This document shows positions 1 to 7,744 of a stretch of 64,000 bases of DNA, piece by piece; the stretch's first letter is position 1; the number at the start of each line of letters is the position of its first letter. Both the position numbers and the translations under genes were made by a program. The notes under the pieces are model-generated. The model had not been told where the DNA came from. It worked only from the letters and a program-made list of their open reading frames with translations, and did not search any database. This DNA is from Pseudomonas sp. 14P_8.1_Bac3 (lineage in GTDB: Bacteria > Pseudomonadota > Gammaproteobacteria > Pseudomonadales > Pseudomonadaceae): assembly GCF_025466085.1 (NCBI RefSeq), contig NZ_JANLOD010000078.1:1-64000 (forward strand), read 5' to 3'.

Positions 1-768
1 AGCAAGGCCTGCCCCTTCTACTACCAACTCGACCACCTCGGCACCCCGCAGGAACTGACGGATTTTGGCGGCGAGATCGTCTGGTCGGCGAAGTACAACG
101 CCTACGGAAAAGTGACGCAGCTAGTGTCCGGCGCAGGCGAGCAACTCGAACAACCGCTGCGGTTTCAGGGGCAATACTGTGATGTTGAGAGCGGCCTGCA
201 CTACAACCGGCATCGGTACTATGATCCCGACGTAGGCCGCTACTTGACGCCGGATCCGGTGAAGCTGGCGGGTGGGCTGAATCAGTACCGGTACGCGCTG
301 AACCCGACGGGGTGGGTTGATCCGTTGGGGTTGAGTGGGAATTGCCCACCGAAGTCCCCGAAGTCATCAAATTGCGGGAATCCAAGCGAACCCGATTTAC
401 CTCAACTTTCCAGGCAGGGAGCATTTAGGCAGGCAAAGTTTGATGCCAAAATCCCTAGAAATCAGCAGCCTGATGTTCAGTTGGATGATATTGATGGAAG
501 GCCACGTCAATTCACTTATGCCAATATGACTGATATGAACGGAAAAAATATTCTCAACGAAAAAGGGTTTCCGATTAGGACTAGGCAATACTTTTTTACA
601 CGGGAGGATGGGGTCAAGTTGATACTTCAAGATCACGCTGCGGGGCATAGATTTGGTGCCAAAAACGGCCAAGGAGATCAAGGGCCTCATTTTAACGTTC
701 GGCCAGCGGACGACCCGAGAAACGGAAAAGTTGAAAATACAGCTGAGCACTATTCGTTTAGGAGATAA
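1..768 (+). CDS. Rhs-family polymorphic toxin, C-terminal part (5' end outside window)
   Basis: The reading frame is open from base 1, so the gene begins upstream. The first ~100 codons are the conserved Rhs core end: YD-type repeat residues (YYDPDVGRYLTPDP), then NQYRYALNP and the DPLGL boundary motif at 319-333. After DPLGL the sequence changes to a variable ~145-residue tip, the usual layout of Rhs effectors, in which the core encapsulates a C-terminal toxin. The tip carries a conserved-looking GH-x-FG then GPHFNVRP and a late HY, which resembles nuclease-type polymorphic toxin tips of the HNH/endonuclease VII kind; this family assignment is from memory and uncertain. The tip is more A+T rich than the core. 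No secretion genes (T6SS, VgrG) are in view. The following gene is a likely immunity protein. Confidence 0.9.
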   Translation, partial: SKACPFYYQLDHLGTPQELTDFGGEIVWSAKYNAYGKVTQLVSGAGEQLEQPLRFQGQYCDVESGLHYNRHRYYDPDVGRYLTPDPVKLAGGLNQYRYALNPTGWVDPLGLSGNCPPKSPKSSNCGNPSEPDLPQLSRQGAFRQAKFDAKIPRNQQPDVQLDDIDGRPRQFTYANMTDMNGKNILNEKGFPIRTRQYFFTREDGVKLILQDHAAGHRFGAKNGQGDQGPHFNVRPADDPRNGKVENTAEHYSFRR

Positions 769-771
769 ATC

Positions 772-1170
772 ATGAAATTCTGGAATGAGCTTGATGGTAG
801 TAAATTTTTCTCGATGGTATTTAGTGGAAATGTTGTCATTGATCGAGTCAAACTTTTTTCATTGAGCGTAGATAATAATCAATCCACGTTGTCACTACTG
901 TTTGATATAAAAGAGTTGCCAGATACGGTTCCGGAAAAGTGGAAAGAAATTTCATATAATGCCTGTCGTATTGGAATTACTGGAAGTGAGGTTGAGGGTT
1001 TGATAGTTAAACAATTGCCTACAAGCGAGTATTTAAAACTAACCATCGAAAAGGCGGGTTCGTGTTTCTTGGTATCTGCTAAGTCGGAGCGCTCAATGAT
1101 AGAGTTTACGGCGTCATTTATAGCTCTTCGTGATCCTACAGTTTATCTCACAAAGACTCCCTTTGTTTGA
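772..1170 (+). CDS. Probable immunity protein for the Rhs tip (Imm50-like)
   Basis: A 132-residue soluble protein starting 3 bases after the rhs stop codon, with a good ribosome binding site (GGAG at 761-764) lying across the rhs stop. The position directly behind a toxin tip is the standard place for its immunity gene. The sequence has a W-N-x-L start, an FSG segment, a middle LPDTVPEKW and no signal peptide or membrane segment. The overall pattern reminds me of the Imm50 family, but that is recollection, not a search. It is A+T rich compared with housekeeping genes in this window, consistent with horizontal acquisition together with the toxin tip. Confidence 0.65.
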   Translation: MKFWNELDGSKFFSMVFSGNVVIDRVKLFSLSVDNNQSTLSLLFDIKELPDTVPEKWKEISYNACRIGITGSEVEGLIVKQLPTSEYLKLTIEKAGSCFLVSAKSERSMIEFTASFIALRDPTVYLTKTPFV

Positions 1171-1236
1171 AGCGGGCATATTCGTTTATTAAAAATATTG
1201 GGGGTGATTTCGAATTAGGAAATTCCTCAACTGAAA

Positions 1237-1398
1237 ATGAAGAATTGGATTGTCAGGTCGGCAGCCTTAAAGAAAACTTGCTACAAGCAGAATGTTCATC
1301 CGGCCTTTTTATTCGCACAGAGCGAAGTCTTGATAGAAGGAAAGCGCCGGGGCGTGATAGAGAACGCGTATCTGGTCCTGGCCAAGTTGACAGGTTAA
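1237..1398 (+). CDS. Small ORF of 53 codons between the two toxin/immunity-like pairs
   Basis: Starts MKNWIVRSAALKK and ends AYLVLAKLTG. An in-frame stop lies just upstream (1216-1218), so it is not a continuation of the preceding gene in this frame. I see no clear ribosome binding site. It is not recognisable. It may be a short real gene, or a leftover of a displaced Rhs C-terminal tip or immunity gene, since such remnants are common between modules of Rhs arrays. A competing frame (1167-1448) is also open but looks less protein-like. Confidence 0.3.
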   Translation: MKNWIVRSAALKKTCYKQNVHPAFLFAQSEVLIEGKRRGVIENAYLVLAKLTG

Positions 1399-1420
1399 TT
1401 AATTGTAGGGTTGGGGATTT

Positions 1421-1849
1421 ATGTTGGGTGATATGTTTTGCAAGATAGGGATTTTAATAAATAAGTGCGCGATGCGAATTACAGGCCAGGATGTATCGAA
1501 AGAGCATTTTGCTGTTGATCAGCAACCGGTTATTAAACACCCATTACTCGGTCAGGTCAGTAAGTGGAGGGCAGTTCCCAGTTCAAAATTTTTAAGCTAT
1601 GTGGGGCAGCTGAATGCCTATAATGAAGCGATGACAAGGGAAGCCAGAAACATGTCACGTTTTACCGGGGAGGATAGGAAAGGAAATTTGGTGGTGCGAA
1701 TGGAAGCTGAGAATATAGGATCTGGATATGAACCTAATGCCTTGGATCCGGCCAACCCGCGTTACATTCCTAAGATGAATGCATTTGAGATGAAGTTTGA
1801 CTTTGAGACGCTGGAACCTTTAGCGTTTTACCCGATAGAGAAAGTTTAA
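1421..1849 (+). CDS. Orphan toxin-tip-like protein of unknown family
   Basis: Up to 142 residues; the ATG at 1421 has only a weak GGGG upstream, and ATGs at 1433 or 1472 are possible starts. It is soluble, with no signal peptide. The C-terminal half (NALDPANPRY, NAFEMKFDFETLEP) reads like the compact end of a polymorphic toxin or its adaptor. It overlaps the next gene at TAATG (1847-1851), so the two are translationally coupled, as in toxin-immunity pairs. Both sit downstream of the Rhs toxin and its immunity gene, the place where displaced 'orphan' C-terminal tips accumulate. I do not recognise the family, and the toxin role is inference from context only. It lacks a visible Rhs core segment before the tip. 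Confidence 0.5.
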   Translation: MLGDMFCKIGILINKCAMRITGQDVSKEHFAVDQQPVIKHPLLGQVSKWRAVPSSKFLSYVGQLNAYNEAMTREARNMSRFTGEDRKGNLVVRMEAENIGSGYEPNALDPANPRYIPKMNAFEMKFDFETLEPLAFYPIEKV

Positions 1850-2265
1850 TGTTGATGCATCCTTATCTTGATATTCCGTACAGTCCGCGCTTGGAACATT
1901 TTCTCGGTGGATTCGATATATATGATCTCGAAGACAGTCTTGGGGTTGAGTTATCTAAGTACGATCCTGAGTGTCCTTACGATAGAGGGTTTTTAATATC
2001 TCGATATATTGTGAAGCGCTTTGCTGCGCTGAGCTATCGACATAAGTTTGTTTTGTTTTTTGTATTGGTAGAGGCTCTTGATGGCGATCCGAAAGTTTTT
2101 TCTGATGTGCTTGAGCATGATCCAATATCGCCCTCGTTACTTCCTCTTGGTTGGGATGAAATGAATGATCCCAAGGCGTTTTTTGAGGATGTTTACGTTA
2201 AATTATCCGAAGCTTGGGCCGAGGATTTGTACAAGGCGAGCCAGGAGGACTTTTCAACCTGGTGA
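1849..2265 (+). CDS. Orphan immunity-like protein
   Basis: 138 residues, acidic, soluble, starting inside the stop codon of the preceding gene (TAATG), with GAGAAAG just upstream. A second ATG lies two codons later at 1855. It contains many aromatic and acidic residues (DIPYSPRLEHF, YDPECPYDRGF, SEAWAEDLYK), a composition common among immunity proteins. I do not recognise the family. The coupling suggests its product neutralises or partners the 1421-1849 product. A regulatory or chaperone role is also possible. A+T-rich codon use matches the rest of 770-2265. Confidence 0.5.
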   Translation: MLMHPYLDIPYSPRLEHFLGGFDIYDLEDSLGVELSKYDPECPYDRGFLISRYIVKRFAALSYRHKFVLFFVLVEALDGDPKVFSDVLEHDPISPSLLPLGWDEMNDPKAFFEDVYVKLSEAWAEDLYKASQEDFSTW

Positions 2266-2317
2266 AAGGCTAAGTAGCGAGAGGTGCAAAGATTTTTGCA
2301 GCGCTTGTATCGGCCTT

Positions 2318-2421
2318 TTTGCGGGCAAGCCACGCTCCTACAGGATCGAAGTCGTTCCTGCTTTTTGCGGCCAGCCTTGAATCTGTAGGCGCGAGGCGTG
2401 CCCGCGAAGGCGGTCCTACAG
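2318..2421. repeat. Inverted pair of REP-like palindromes
   Basis: Left arm GCGGGCAAGCCACGCTCC at 2321-2338, followed by TACAG. The right arm, at about 2382-2404, is roughly its reverse complement (CTGTAGG...GTGCCCGC). A further truncated copy ends at 2421. It lies just after the last immunity-like gene and marks the boundary of the accessory block. Confidence 0.6.
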
Positions 2422-2736
2422 ACGCTACAAATTCGGGGCAAGGTCATCGGAAGTTTCCTTCAAGTTGTAGCGGTTTGCATGAACTGGTGCGAAGTGAGCT
2501 CCAATGGTTAGTCTTTGGCAGTCGCTGCGAATGCAGTGACAGGGTGTAGGAACCCTTCAAAACCAGAGAAAACGCTTCGGCGTCGACACCTGAATTGCGG
2601 CCGTCAATGTGCGCCCGTAAGATCAGTTGCAGCGGCTGTGCGCGGGCACGCTTCGGTGTGGTCGAGTTCTCTGGCCTCGATATTCCTACCCCGCGTATAG
2701 CTGCCACCCAAGCCTGTAGGAAGGCCGATCGAAGTG
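2422..2736. other. Spacer without a supported gene
   Basis: G+C content returns to the chromosomal level here. Short ORFs exist on both strands, but none has a convincing start site or composition. The stretch 2444-2700 may be a copy of a recurrent Pseudomonas non-coding element found beside rhs genes; this is an impression that a BLASTN search against Pseudomonas genomes would settle. Confidence 0.4.
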
Positions 2737-2898
2737 ATGGAGAATCTGTCCATGCGTAGCTCGATCGAGTGCCAGTCGTTCATCCTCAGTGACTTCGCGT
2801 TGCTCTACGCCATTCCGTTGCGCGATGGCTGCGACGTGCTGGATGTGCTTGGGCGACGACTGAAGGCGCGGCGTTCGGAGCAGCGCGAAACGGCTTGA
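2737..2898 (+). CDS. Possible small protein of 53 residues, unknown function
   Basis: An ATG at 2737 opens a frame reading MENLSMRSSIECQSFILSDF, then LLYAIPLRDGCDVLDVLGRRL and a basic tail ending at a TGA at 2896-2898. The composition is protein-like and codon use (third-position G/C) fits the genome. The upstream GATCGAAGTG is only a modest ribosome binding site. It ends about 110 bases before rlmJ. Not recognised; it could be a short conserved Pseudomonas protein or the coding-like part of a repeat element. Confidence 0.4.
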   Translation: MENLSMRSSIECQSFILSDFALLYAIPLRDGCDVLDVLGRRLKARRSEQRETA

Positions 2899-3005
2899 TC
2901 GTTCCCACGCGCTGCGCAGGGACGATCAGTGCCAGCCGCTCGGCTGCGAAGCCCTGACGTTCGCGTCGGTACAAGGTAAACTTCCCGGCCTTCGCAGGAG
3001 CAATC

Positions 3006-3845
3006 ATGAATTATCGTCACGCCTTCCATGCCGGCAATCACGCCGATGTGTTCAAACACCTGACGCTGACCCGCCTCATCGCCCTGATGTCGCGCAAGGA
3101 GCAGCCGTTTGCCTATCTCGACACTCACGCCGGCATTGGCCTGTACGACCTTCAGGGCGATCAGGCGAGTCGTACCGGTGAGTACCTGGAAGGCATCGCG
3201 CGGTTGTGGGATCAGCCGGACCTGCCGGCGCTGACCGCCGATTACATGAGGGTGCTGCACGACATGAACCCGGATGGCCAGTTGCGCTATTACCCGGGTT
3301 CGCCGGAGCTGGCGCGGCGCCTGACGCGGCCGCAGGATCGGGTGATGCTCAACGAGAAACACCCGGAGGACGGCGTGTTGCTCAAGGACAACATGGCCGG
3401 CGACCGTCGGGTGAAGGTGCACCTGGGAGAAGGCTGGCATGTGTCGCGCGCGATGTTGCCGGTGCAGGAGAAGCGGGCGGTGATGTTGATCGACCCACCG
3501 TTCGAACAGCTGGACGAGATGCAGCGCTGTGCGGCGTCGCTGAAAGAAGCGATCGGGCGGATGCGCCAGACGGTGGCGGCCATCTGGTACCCGGTGAAGG
3601 ACCAGCGCATGCTGCGGCGTTTTTATCAGGACCTGGCCGGCACGGGCGCGCCGAAGTTGTTGCGGGTGGAGTTGCTGGTGCATCCCCTGGACACGCCGAA
3701 CACCTTGAACGGCTCCGGGCTGGCGATTGCGAATCCGCCGTGGGGGCTGGAAGAGGAATTGCGTGAGTTGCTGCCGTGGTTGTCCAAGAAATTGGGGCAG
3801 ACCCAAGGTGGGTGGCAGATGGATTGGTTGATTGCTGAGAGTTGA
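3006..3845 (+). CDS. rlmJ: 23S rRNA (adenine-2030-N6)-methyltransferase RlmJ
   Basis: RlmJ (YhiR) is a SAM-dependent enzyme that methylates A2030 of 23S rRNA. The 279-residue length matches the family. The N-terminus MNYRHAFHAGNHADVFKH is the family signature. A SAM-binding motif lies near residues 39-43 (DTHAG), and the catalytic DPPF is at about 163-166 (LIDPPFEQ). The start has a strong GGAG (2997-3000) just upstream. It is a single-gene unit between two REP-type repeat clusters. E. coli mutants show only mild phenotypes. Confidence 0.96.
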   Translation: MNYRHAFHAGNHADVFKHLTLTRLIALMSRKEQPFAYLDTHAGIGLYDLQGDQASRTGEYLEGIARLWDQPDLPALTADYMRVLHDMNPDGQLRYYPGSPELARRLTRPQDRVMLNEKHPEDGVLLKDNMAGDRRVKVHLGEGWHVSRAMLPVQEKRAVMLIDPPFEQLDEMQRCAASLKEAIGRMRQTVAAIWYPVKDQRMLRRFYQDLAGTGAPKLLRVELLVHPLDTPNTLNGSGLAIANPPWGLEEELRELLPWLSKKLGQTQGGWQMDWLIAES

Positions 3846-3882
3846 TCAGTGATCAGGTGTTTTGAGGTTGGCTAATCCGGCG

Positions 3883-3981
3883 CCTTCGCGAGCAAGCCCG
3901 CTCCCACAGGAGGGGTTGGCGTCGTACTCAGGATTGTGATCGCCGCATCACCTGCAGGAGCCAGCAAGCCGGCGCCTACAG
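3883..3981. repeat. Two REP-like elements downstream of rlmJ and msrA
   Basis: Elements at about 3883-3910 (CGCGAGCAAGCCCGCTCCCA) and 3951-3981 (GGAGCCAGCAAGCCGGC) lie in opposite orientation between the converging ends of rlmJ and msrA. They belong to the same two REP flavours (GCGAG core and GCCAG core) seen elsewhere in the window. Confidence 0.65.
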
Positions 3982-4002
3982 TTGATCGTGTGTCAGGTCA
4001 GG

Positions 4003-4650
4003 TCAGATCGGGCAGGTCACGCCGGTACCGCCAATCCCGCAATACCCTTCAGGGTTCTTGGCCAGGTACTGCTGGTGATAAGCCTCGGCGAAGTAGACCG
4101 TCGGGGCTTCGTCGATTTCGGTGGTGATGGTGCCTTTGCCGGCCTTGGTCAGTTCGACCTGGAACACGTGTTTGCTGTGTTCGGCGGCGGCCAGTTGAGC
4201 CGGGTTGGTGGCGTAGATCACCGAACGGTACTGCGTGCCGATGTCGTTGCCCTGACGCATGCCCTGGGTCGGGTTGTGCAGTTCCCAGAACATTTTCAGC
4301 AGCTCTTCGTAGCTGACTTTCGCTGGCTCATAGACCACCAGTACCACTTCGCTGTGGCCGGTCAGGCCCGAGCAGACTTCTTCGTACGTCGGGTTTGGCG
4401 TGAAACCGCCGGCGTAACCCACCACCGTGCTGACGACGCCTTCGCGCTGCCAGAACCGGCGTTCGGCGCCCCAGAAACAGCCCAGTCCGAAGATCGCGAA
4501 ATCCACGTCGGTGATGAACGGACCCAGCAGCGGCGCGTCGTGGACGAAGTGTTTTTCCGGCAGACTCATTGGGGTGTCGCGGCCAGGCAGAGCTTGTTCT
4601 TTGGTAGGAAGCACGTTTTTGTTCACCAGAATTTCCGAGCGCAGAACCAT
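4003..4650 (-). CDS. msrA: Peptide-methionine (S)-S-oxide reductase MsrA
   Basis: MsrA reduces methionine-S-sulfoxide in proteins and free methionine, repairing oxidative damage in the cytoplasm with thioredoxin as reductant. The GCFWGAE motif holds the catalytic Cys58. Two C-terminal cysteines (Cys204 and Cys213, in GYCGIGG and GVTC) are in the position of resolving cysteines. At 215 residues it is a typical long MsrA with an N-terminal extension of about 45 residues. The start has GAGGA upstream. It lies 64 bases downstream of dipA on the same strand, as in P. aeruginosa (PA5018-PA5017), so co-transcription is plausible. Confidence 0.97.
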   Translation of the reverse strand: MVLRSEILVNKNVLPTKEQALPGRDTPMSLPEKHFVHDAPLLGPFITDVDFAIFGLGCFWGAERRFWQREGVVSTVVGYAGGFTPNPTYEEVCSGLTGHSEVVLVVYEPAKVSYEELLKMFWELHNPTQGMRQGNDIGTQYRSVIYATNPAQLAAAEHSKHVFQVELTKAGKGTITTEIDEAPTVYFAEAYHQQYLAKNPEGYCGIGGTGVTCPI

Positions 4651-4714
4651 GATCAGTCCTCTCAGTCAGGTTGAAATTGTCAGATGCGCAGTTTGCCCGA
4701 GTGCAGCGCCGCTG

Positions 4715-7408
4715 TCAGGCGATTGGGCCACGCGGGTAGCGCTTGAGCTTTTCGATCAGCTCGGTGCCCGGGATCGGCCGGTCGAACAGGTAGCCCTGGC
4801 CGACATCGCAACGATGGCGGCGCAGGAACGCCAATTGCTCGGCGGTCTCGATGCCTTCAGCCACGACCTTGAGTTTCAGGTTGTGGGCCATGGCGATCAC
4901 GGCGGAGGTGATTTCCATGTCGTCCTGGTTGTCCGGGATTTCGTGAATGAAGCTTCGATCGATCTTGATGATGTCGATCGGGAATTTTTTCAGGTAACTC
5001 AGCGACGAGTAACCGGTGCCGAAGTCGTCCATGGCCAGGGTCAGGCCCAGGCGCTTGAGCTGATCGAGCTGCAAGTGGGTGTCTTCGGTGGCTTCCAGCA
5101 GCAGGCCTTCGGTCAGTTCGAGTTCCAGCAGATTGGCCGGTAGCGCTTCTTCCTTGAGGATGTTGGCGATCGACGAGACCAGGTCCGGGTCGGAGAACTG
5201 TTTGGGTGACAGGTTGATCGCCACTTGCAGGTTACCGAGGCCGGCGGCCGTGAGGTCTTTGCTCATGCGGCAGGCCTGGCGCGCGATCCATTTGCCGATG
5301 GGGATGATCAGCCCGGTTTCTTCCGCGACGCTGATGAACTGATCCGGACGGATCATGCCTTTTTCCGGGTGGTTCCAGCGCAGCAGCGCTTCCATGCCCA
5401 GCAAGCGACCGCTGCGCAGGCAGAGCTTGGGCTGGTAGAACACGTCCAGTTCGTTTTGCGTCAGGGCACGGCGCAGGTTGTTTTCGACGAACAGTTTGTA
5501 ACTGGCCTCCGCGTTCAGCGCTTCAGTAAAGACCTGCACCTGATGTTTGCCGTTGGCCTTGGCCTTGTGCAAGGCGAGCCCGGCGTTACGCATCAGGGTC
5601 TGCGGATCACGGCCATGCAGCGGCGCGCAGGCCAGGCCGACCGAGCCGGTGACGCTGATCAGCTGGTTGTCGACGAACATCGGCTTGTCGAGGGTCGCCA
5701 GCAGTTGGTTGGCCACTTGCTGGCCCGTCGCGAGGTCGGTGTCGTCCAGCAACACGGCGAACTCGTTACTGGCAAAGCGCGCCAGGCTGCCGCTCGGGAT
5801 CAGGCTGTTGCGCAGGCGGCGAGCCAGGCTGATCAGCAGCTTGTCGCCGGTCTGGTGGCCGAGGCTGTCGTTGATCCGTTTGAAATTGTCGATGTCCACC
5901 AGCAGCAGGCTGATCGGTGTGTCGCTGTCGCGGGCAAAGCGTTCATCGAGGTTGCGGATGAACGCCGGACGGTTGCCGAGGTTGGTCAGGTTGTCGGTGT
6001 AGGCCAGGCGTTCGATGCGCTGTTGAGCGAGTTTGTTCTGGGTAATGTCTTCGTAGATGCCGATGTAATGCGTCAGCTCGCGATTGTCGCCATACACCTT
6101 GGAAATCGACAACTGGCCCCAGTAGGGTTCGAGGTTTTTCCGGCGACTTTTGAATTCGCCTTGCCAGCTGTTGCTCTTGGCCAGCGCCGAGGGTGCGTCG
6201 AACAGCAGTTCACTGAGATTTTCCAGGGCCGGCAGTTCCGACAGGCGCTGGCCGTGGACTTCTTCGGTGCTGTACTGGGTGATCGCGGTGAAGCTCGGGT
6301 TGACGTATTCCACCACGCCGTCGCAATTGACCAGCAGAAAGGCGTTGGCACTTTGCTCGACCGCGCGCTGGAACAGGTGCAGGGCGCTGGTGGCGGTTCG
6401 GCGGTTGTGATTATTGATGACCTGGGCGAATTGATCGGCCAGCTCGCCGGCAAAGGCGATTTCGTCGGACTGCCAGGCGCGGGTCGCACCGGTCTGCTCC
6501 AGGCAGAGCACGCCGACCACCTGACCATCGACCCGAATACTGGCGTCGAGCATCGCGCTCACGTCGCGCGGGCGCAGGCTTTCGGCGATTTCCCGAGTGC
6601 GCGGATCGCGAACCGCGTTGTGCGCATCGATCGCGCGGCTGCCGTGCAGCGCTTCCATGTAATCGGGGAAGCCACTGATGTCGATCGGCTGCGGCAGTTC
6701 GTAGGTCTGGGTGTCGCGGTGATACGCCGAAATTGGCACCAGCATCGAACCTTCAAGGTTCCACAGGCTGGCGCAGTCGATTTCGTAGATGTCACAGGCG
6801 CTGCGGGTGATCAGCTCGGCGGCTTCTCGCAGGGAGTTGCCGGTGCTGTAGCGCTGGCGGGTCAGCAGCAGGATCAGGTCTTGCTGGGCGCGCACGCGAT
6901 CCAGGTGCAGGAGTTGTTCCTGCTGGGCGCGTTGATTGAGTTCGAGGGCGATCTGCAGGCGCGAGTTCTGGGTTTCCAGGTCGAGCGCCGGGATCAGCGG
7001 TTCGCCCTCGAACAGGCCGTCGACCACCAACAGGTAGCCGCGCAGCAGGTGTCGATTGTGTTGCTTGTAGGCTTCGCCGACTTCCAGCAGGCTCAAGGTG
7101 CCGGCGGCGGTATGCAGGGTGTAGCGAACCTGATAATGCGGACCGGCGGTGAGTTGCTGTTGAACGGCGTCGTGCAGTTGATAGCGCGCTTCGGGCTCCA
7201 TCAGGCTGGCGTAGGGCGAGCCGACCAGGGCACACAGCTCCACGGCCGGCAGGCCGAACTGTCGCTCGCAATTGGGATCGAGGAACAGCAGCGCCCAGCT
7301 TGGTTCATTCAGCCGTTCGAAACGCAGCATGCCGAGCCGCGAGGGCACAGGCAACTGCGTCACTACCTCGGCCACCATACGGCTGGCGGCATCGGGTTGG
7401 CTTTTCAT
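4715..7408 (-). CDS. dipA: Cyclic-di-GMP phosphodiesterase DipA (GAF-PAS-GGDEF-EAL)
   Basis: An 897-residue cytoplasmic signalling protein that should hydrolyse c-di-GMP and promote biofilm dispersal and motility; the ortholog PA5017 occupies the same position between msrA and aceF. Domain order: N-terminal PAS-like (~1-140), GAF (~190-345), PAS (~345-465), GGDEF (~465-625), EAL (~640-885). The GGDEF active-site motif is degenerate (ASNEF near residue 544), so it is probably not a cyclase. The EAL domain keeps EALLRW (~672) and DDFGTGYSS (~792), expected for an active phosphodiesterase. I chose the ATG at 7408 (MKSQPDAAS) because the family begins there; the frame extends to a TTG at 7522 but that segment is not protein-like. 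The ribosome binding site is weak. Confidence 0.93.
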   Translation of the reverse strand: MKSQPDAASRMVAEVVTQLPVPSRLGMLRFERLNEPSWALLFLDPNCERQFGLPAVELCALVGSPYASLMEPEARYQLHDAVQQQLTAGPHYQVRYTLHTAAGTLSLLEVGEAYKQHNRHLLRGYLLVVDGLFEGEPLIPALDLETQNSRLQIALELNQRAQQEQLLHLDRVRAQQDLILLLTRQRYSTGNSLREAAELITRSACDIYEIDCASLWNLEGSMLVPISAYHRDTQTYELPQPIDISGFPDYMEALHGSRAIDAHNAVRDPRTREIAESLRPRDVSAMLDASIRVDGQVVGVLCLEQTGATRAWQSDEIAFAGELADQFAQVINNHNRRTATSALHLFQRAVEQSANAFLLVNCDGVVEYVNPSFTAITQYSTEEVHGQRLSELPALENLSELLFDAPSALAKSNSWQGEFKSRRKNLEPYWGQLSISKVYGDNRELTHYIGIYEDITQNKLAQQRIERLAYTDNLTNLGNRPAFIRNLDERFARDSDTPISLLLVDIDNFKRINDSLGHQTGDKLLISLARRLRNSLIPSGSLARFASNEFAVLLDDTDLATGQQVANQLLATLDKPMFVDNQLISVTGSVGLACAPLHGRDPQTLMRNAGLALHKAKANGKHQVQVFTEALNAEASYKLFVENNLRRALTQNELDVFYQPKLCLRSGRLLGMEALLRWNHPEKGMIRPDQFISVAEETGLIIPIGKWIARQACRMSKDLTAAGLGNLQVAINLSPKQFSDPDLVSSIANILKEEALPANLLELELTEGLLLEATEDTHLQLDQLKRLGLTLAMDDFGTGYSSLSYLKKFPIDIIKIDRSFIHEIPDNQDDMEITSAVIAMAHNLKLKVVAEGIETAEQLAFLRRHRCDVGQGYLFDRPIPGTELIEKLKRYPRGPIA

Positions 7409-7654
7409 TGAGGGAAACTCGCTTCGAATGTGCTGATCGCGCCGGGCTCTCGCCCTCTTTACTGTTGCCTGCGGCAAGGTTGCATCATTGCGACACCGAC
7501 TGACAAGAGACATGAAGGCCAAGTGCTATAAGAATATGTCGGCCGGCATTAACTTTTCTTCAGTATTGCCTGAAAACTAACGTATTTCGCTGGAAAAAGC
7601 GCTGCTGATTTTCGCTGGCGATGGCGGCCTTTAGGGGCGGGATCTGAGGGCGCT

Positions 7655-7734
7655 ATCGCCAGCAAGCTGGCTTCTACAGGGCGTCCGCGATGTGTGCGGG
7701 GCGCAGGACGTGTAGGAGCCGGCTTGCTGGCGAT
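7655..7734. repeat. Inverted REP pair (GCCAGC family)
   Basis: Left arm ATCGCCAGCAAGCTGGC from 7655 and right arm GCCGGCTTGCTGGCGAT ending at 7734 are near-perfect reverse complements separated by about 35 bases. The surrounding 7409-7744 spacer otherwise shows only the upstream region of dipA and no supported gene. Confidence 0.75.
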
Positions 7735-7744
7735 GCTTTCGGCT

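Noticed and set aside
1167..1448. 93-codon frame after the first immunity gene
   Set aside because: It lacks protein-like composition in its second half, and overlaps a more credible small frame at 1237-1398.
2805..3806. Long open frame on the minus strand across rlmJ (333 codons)
   Set aside because: It is antisense to rlmJ, which has clear motifs and a good start; the antisense product is rich in Arg/His/Gln, as expected of a shadow frame in G+C-rich DNA.
5225..7411. 728-codon plus-strand frame opposite dipA
   Set aside because: Composition is that of an antisense shadow (Val/Gln/Asp/His rich, no domain), and dipA is well supported on the other strand.
7409..7522. N-terminal extension of dipA to a TTG at 7522
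   Set aside because: The extra 38 residues are Arg-rich and not domain-like, and the family begins at MKSQPDAAS.
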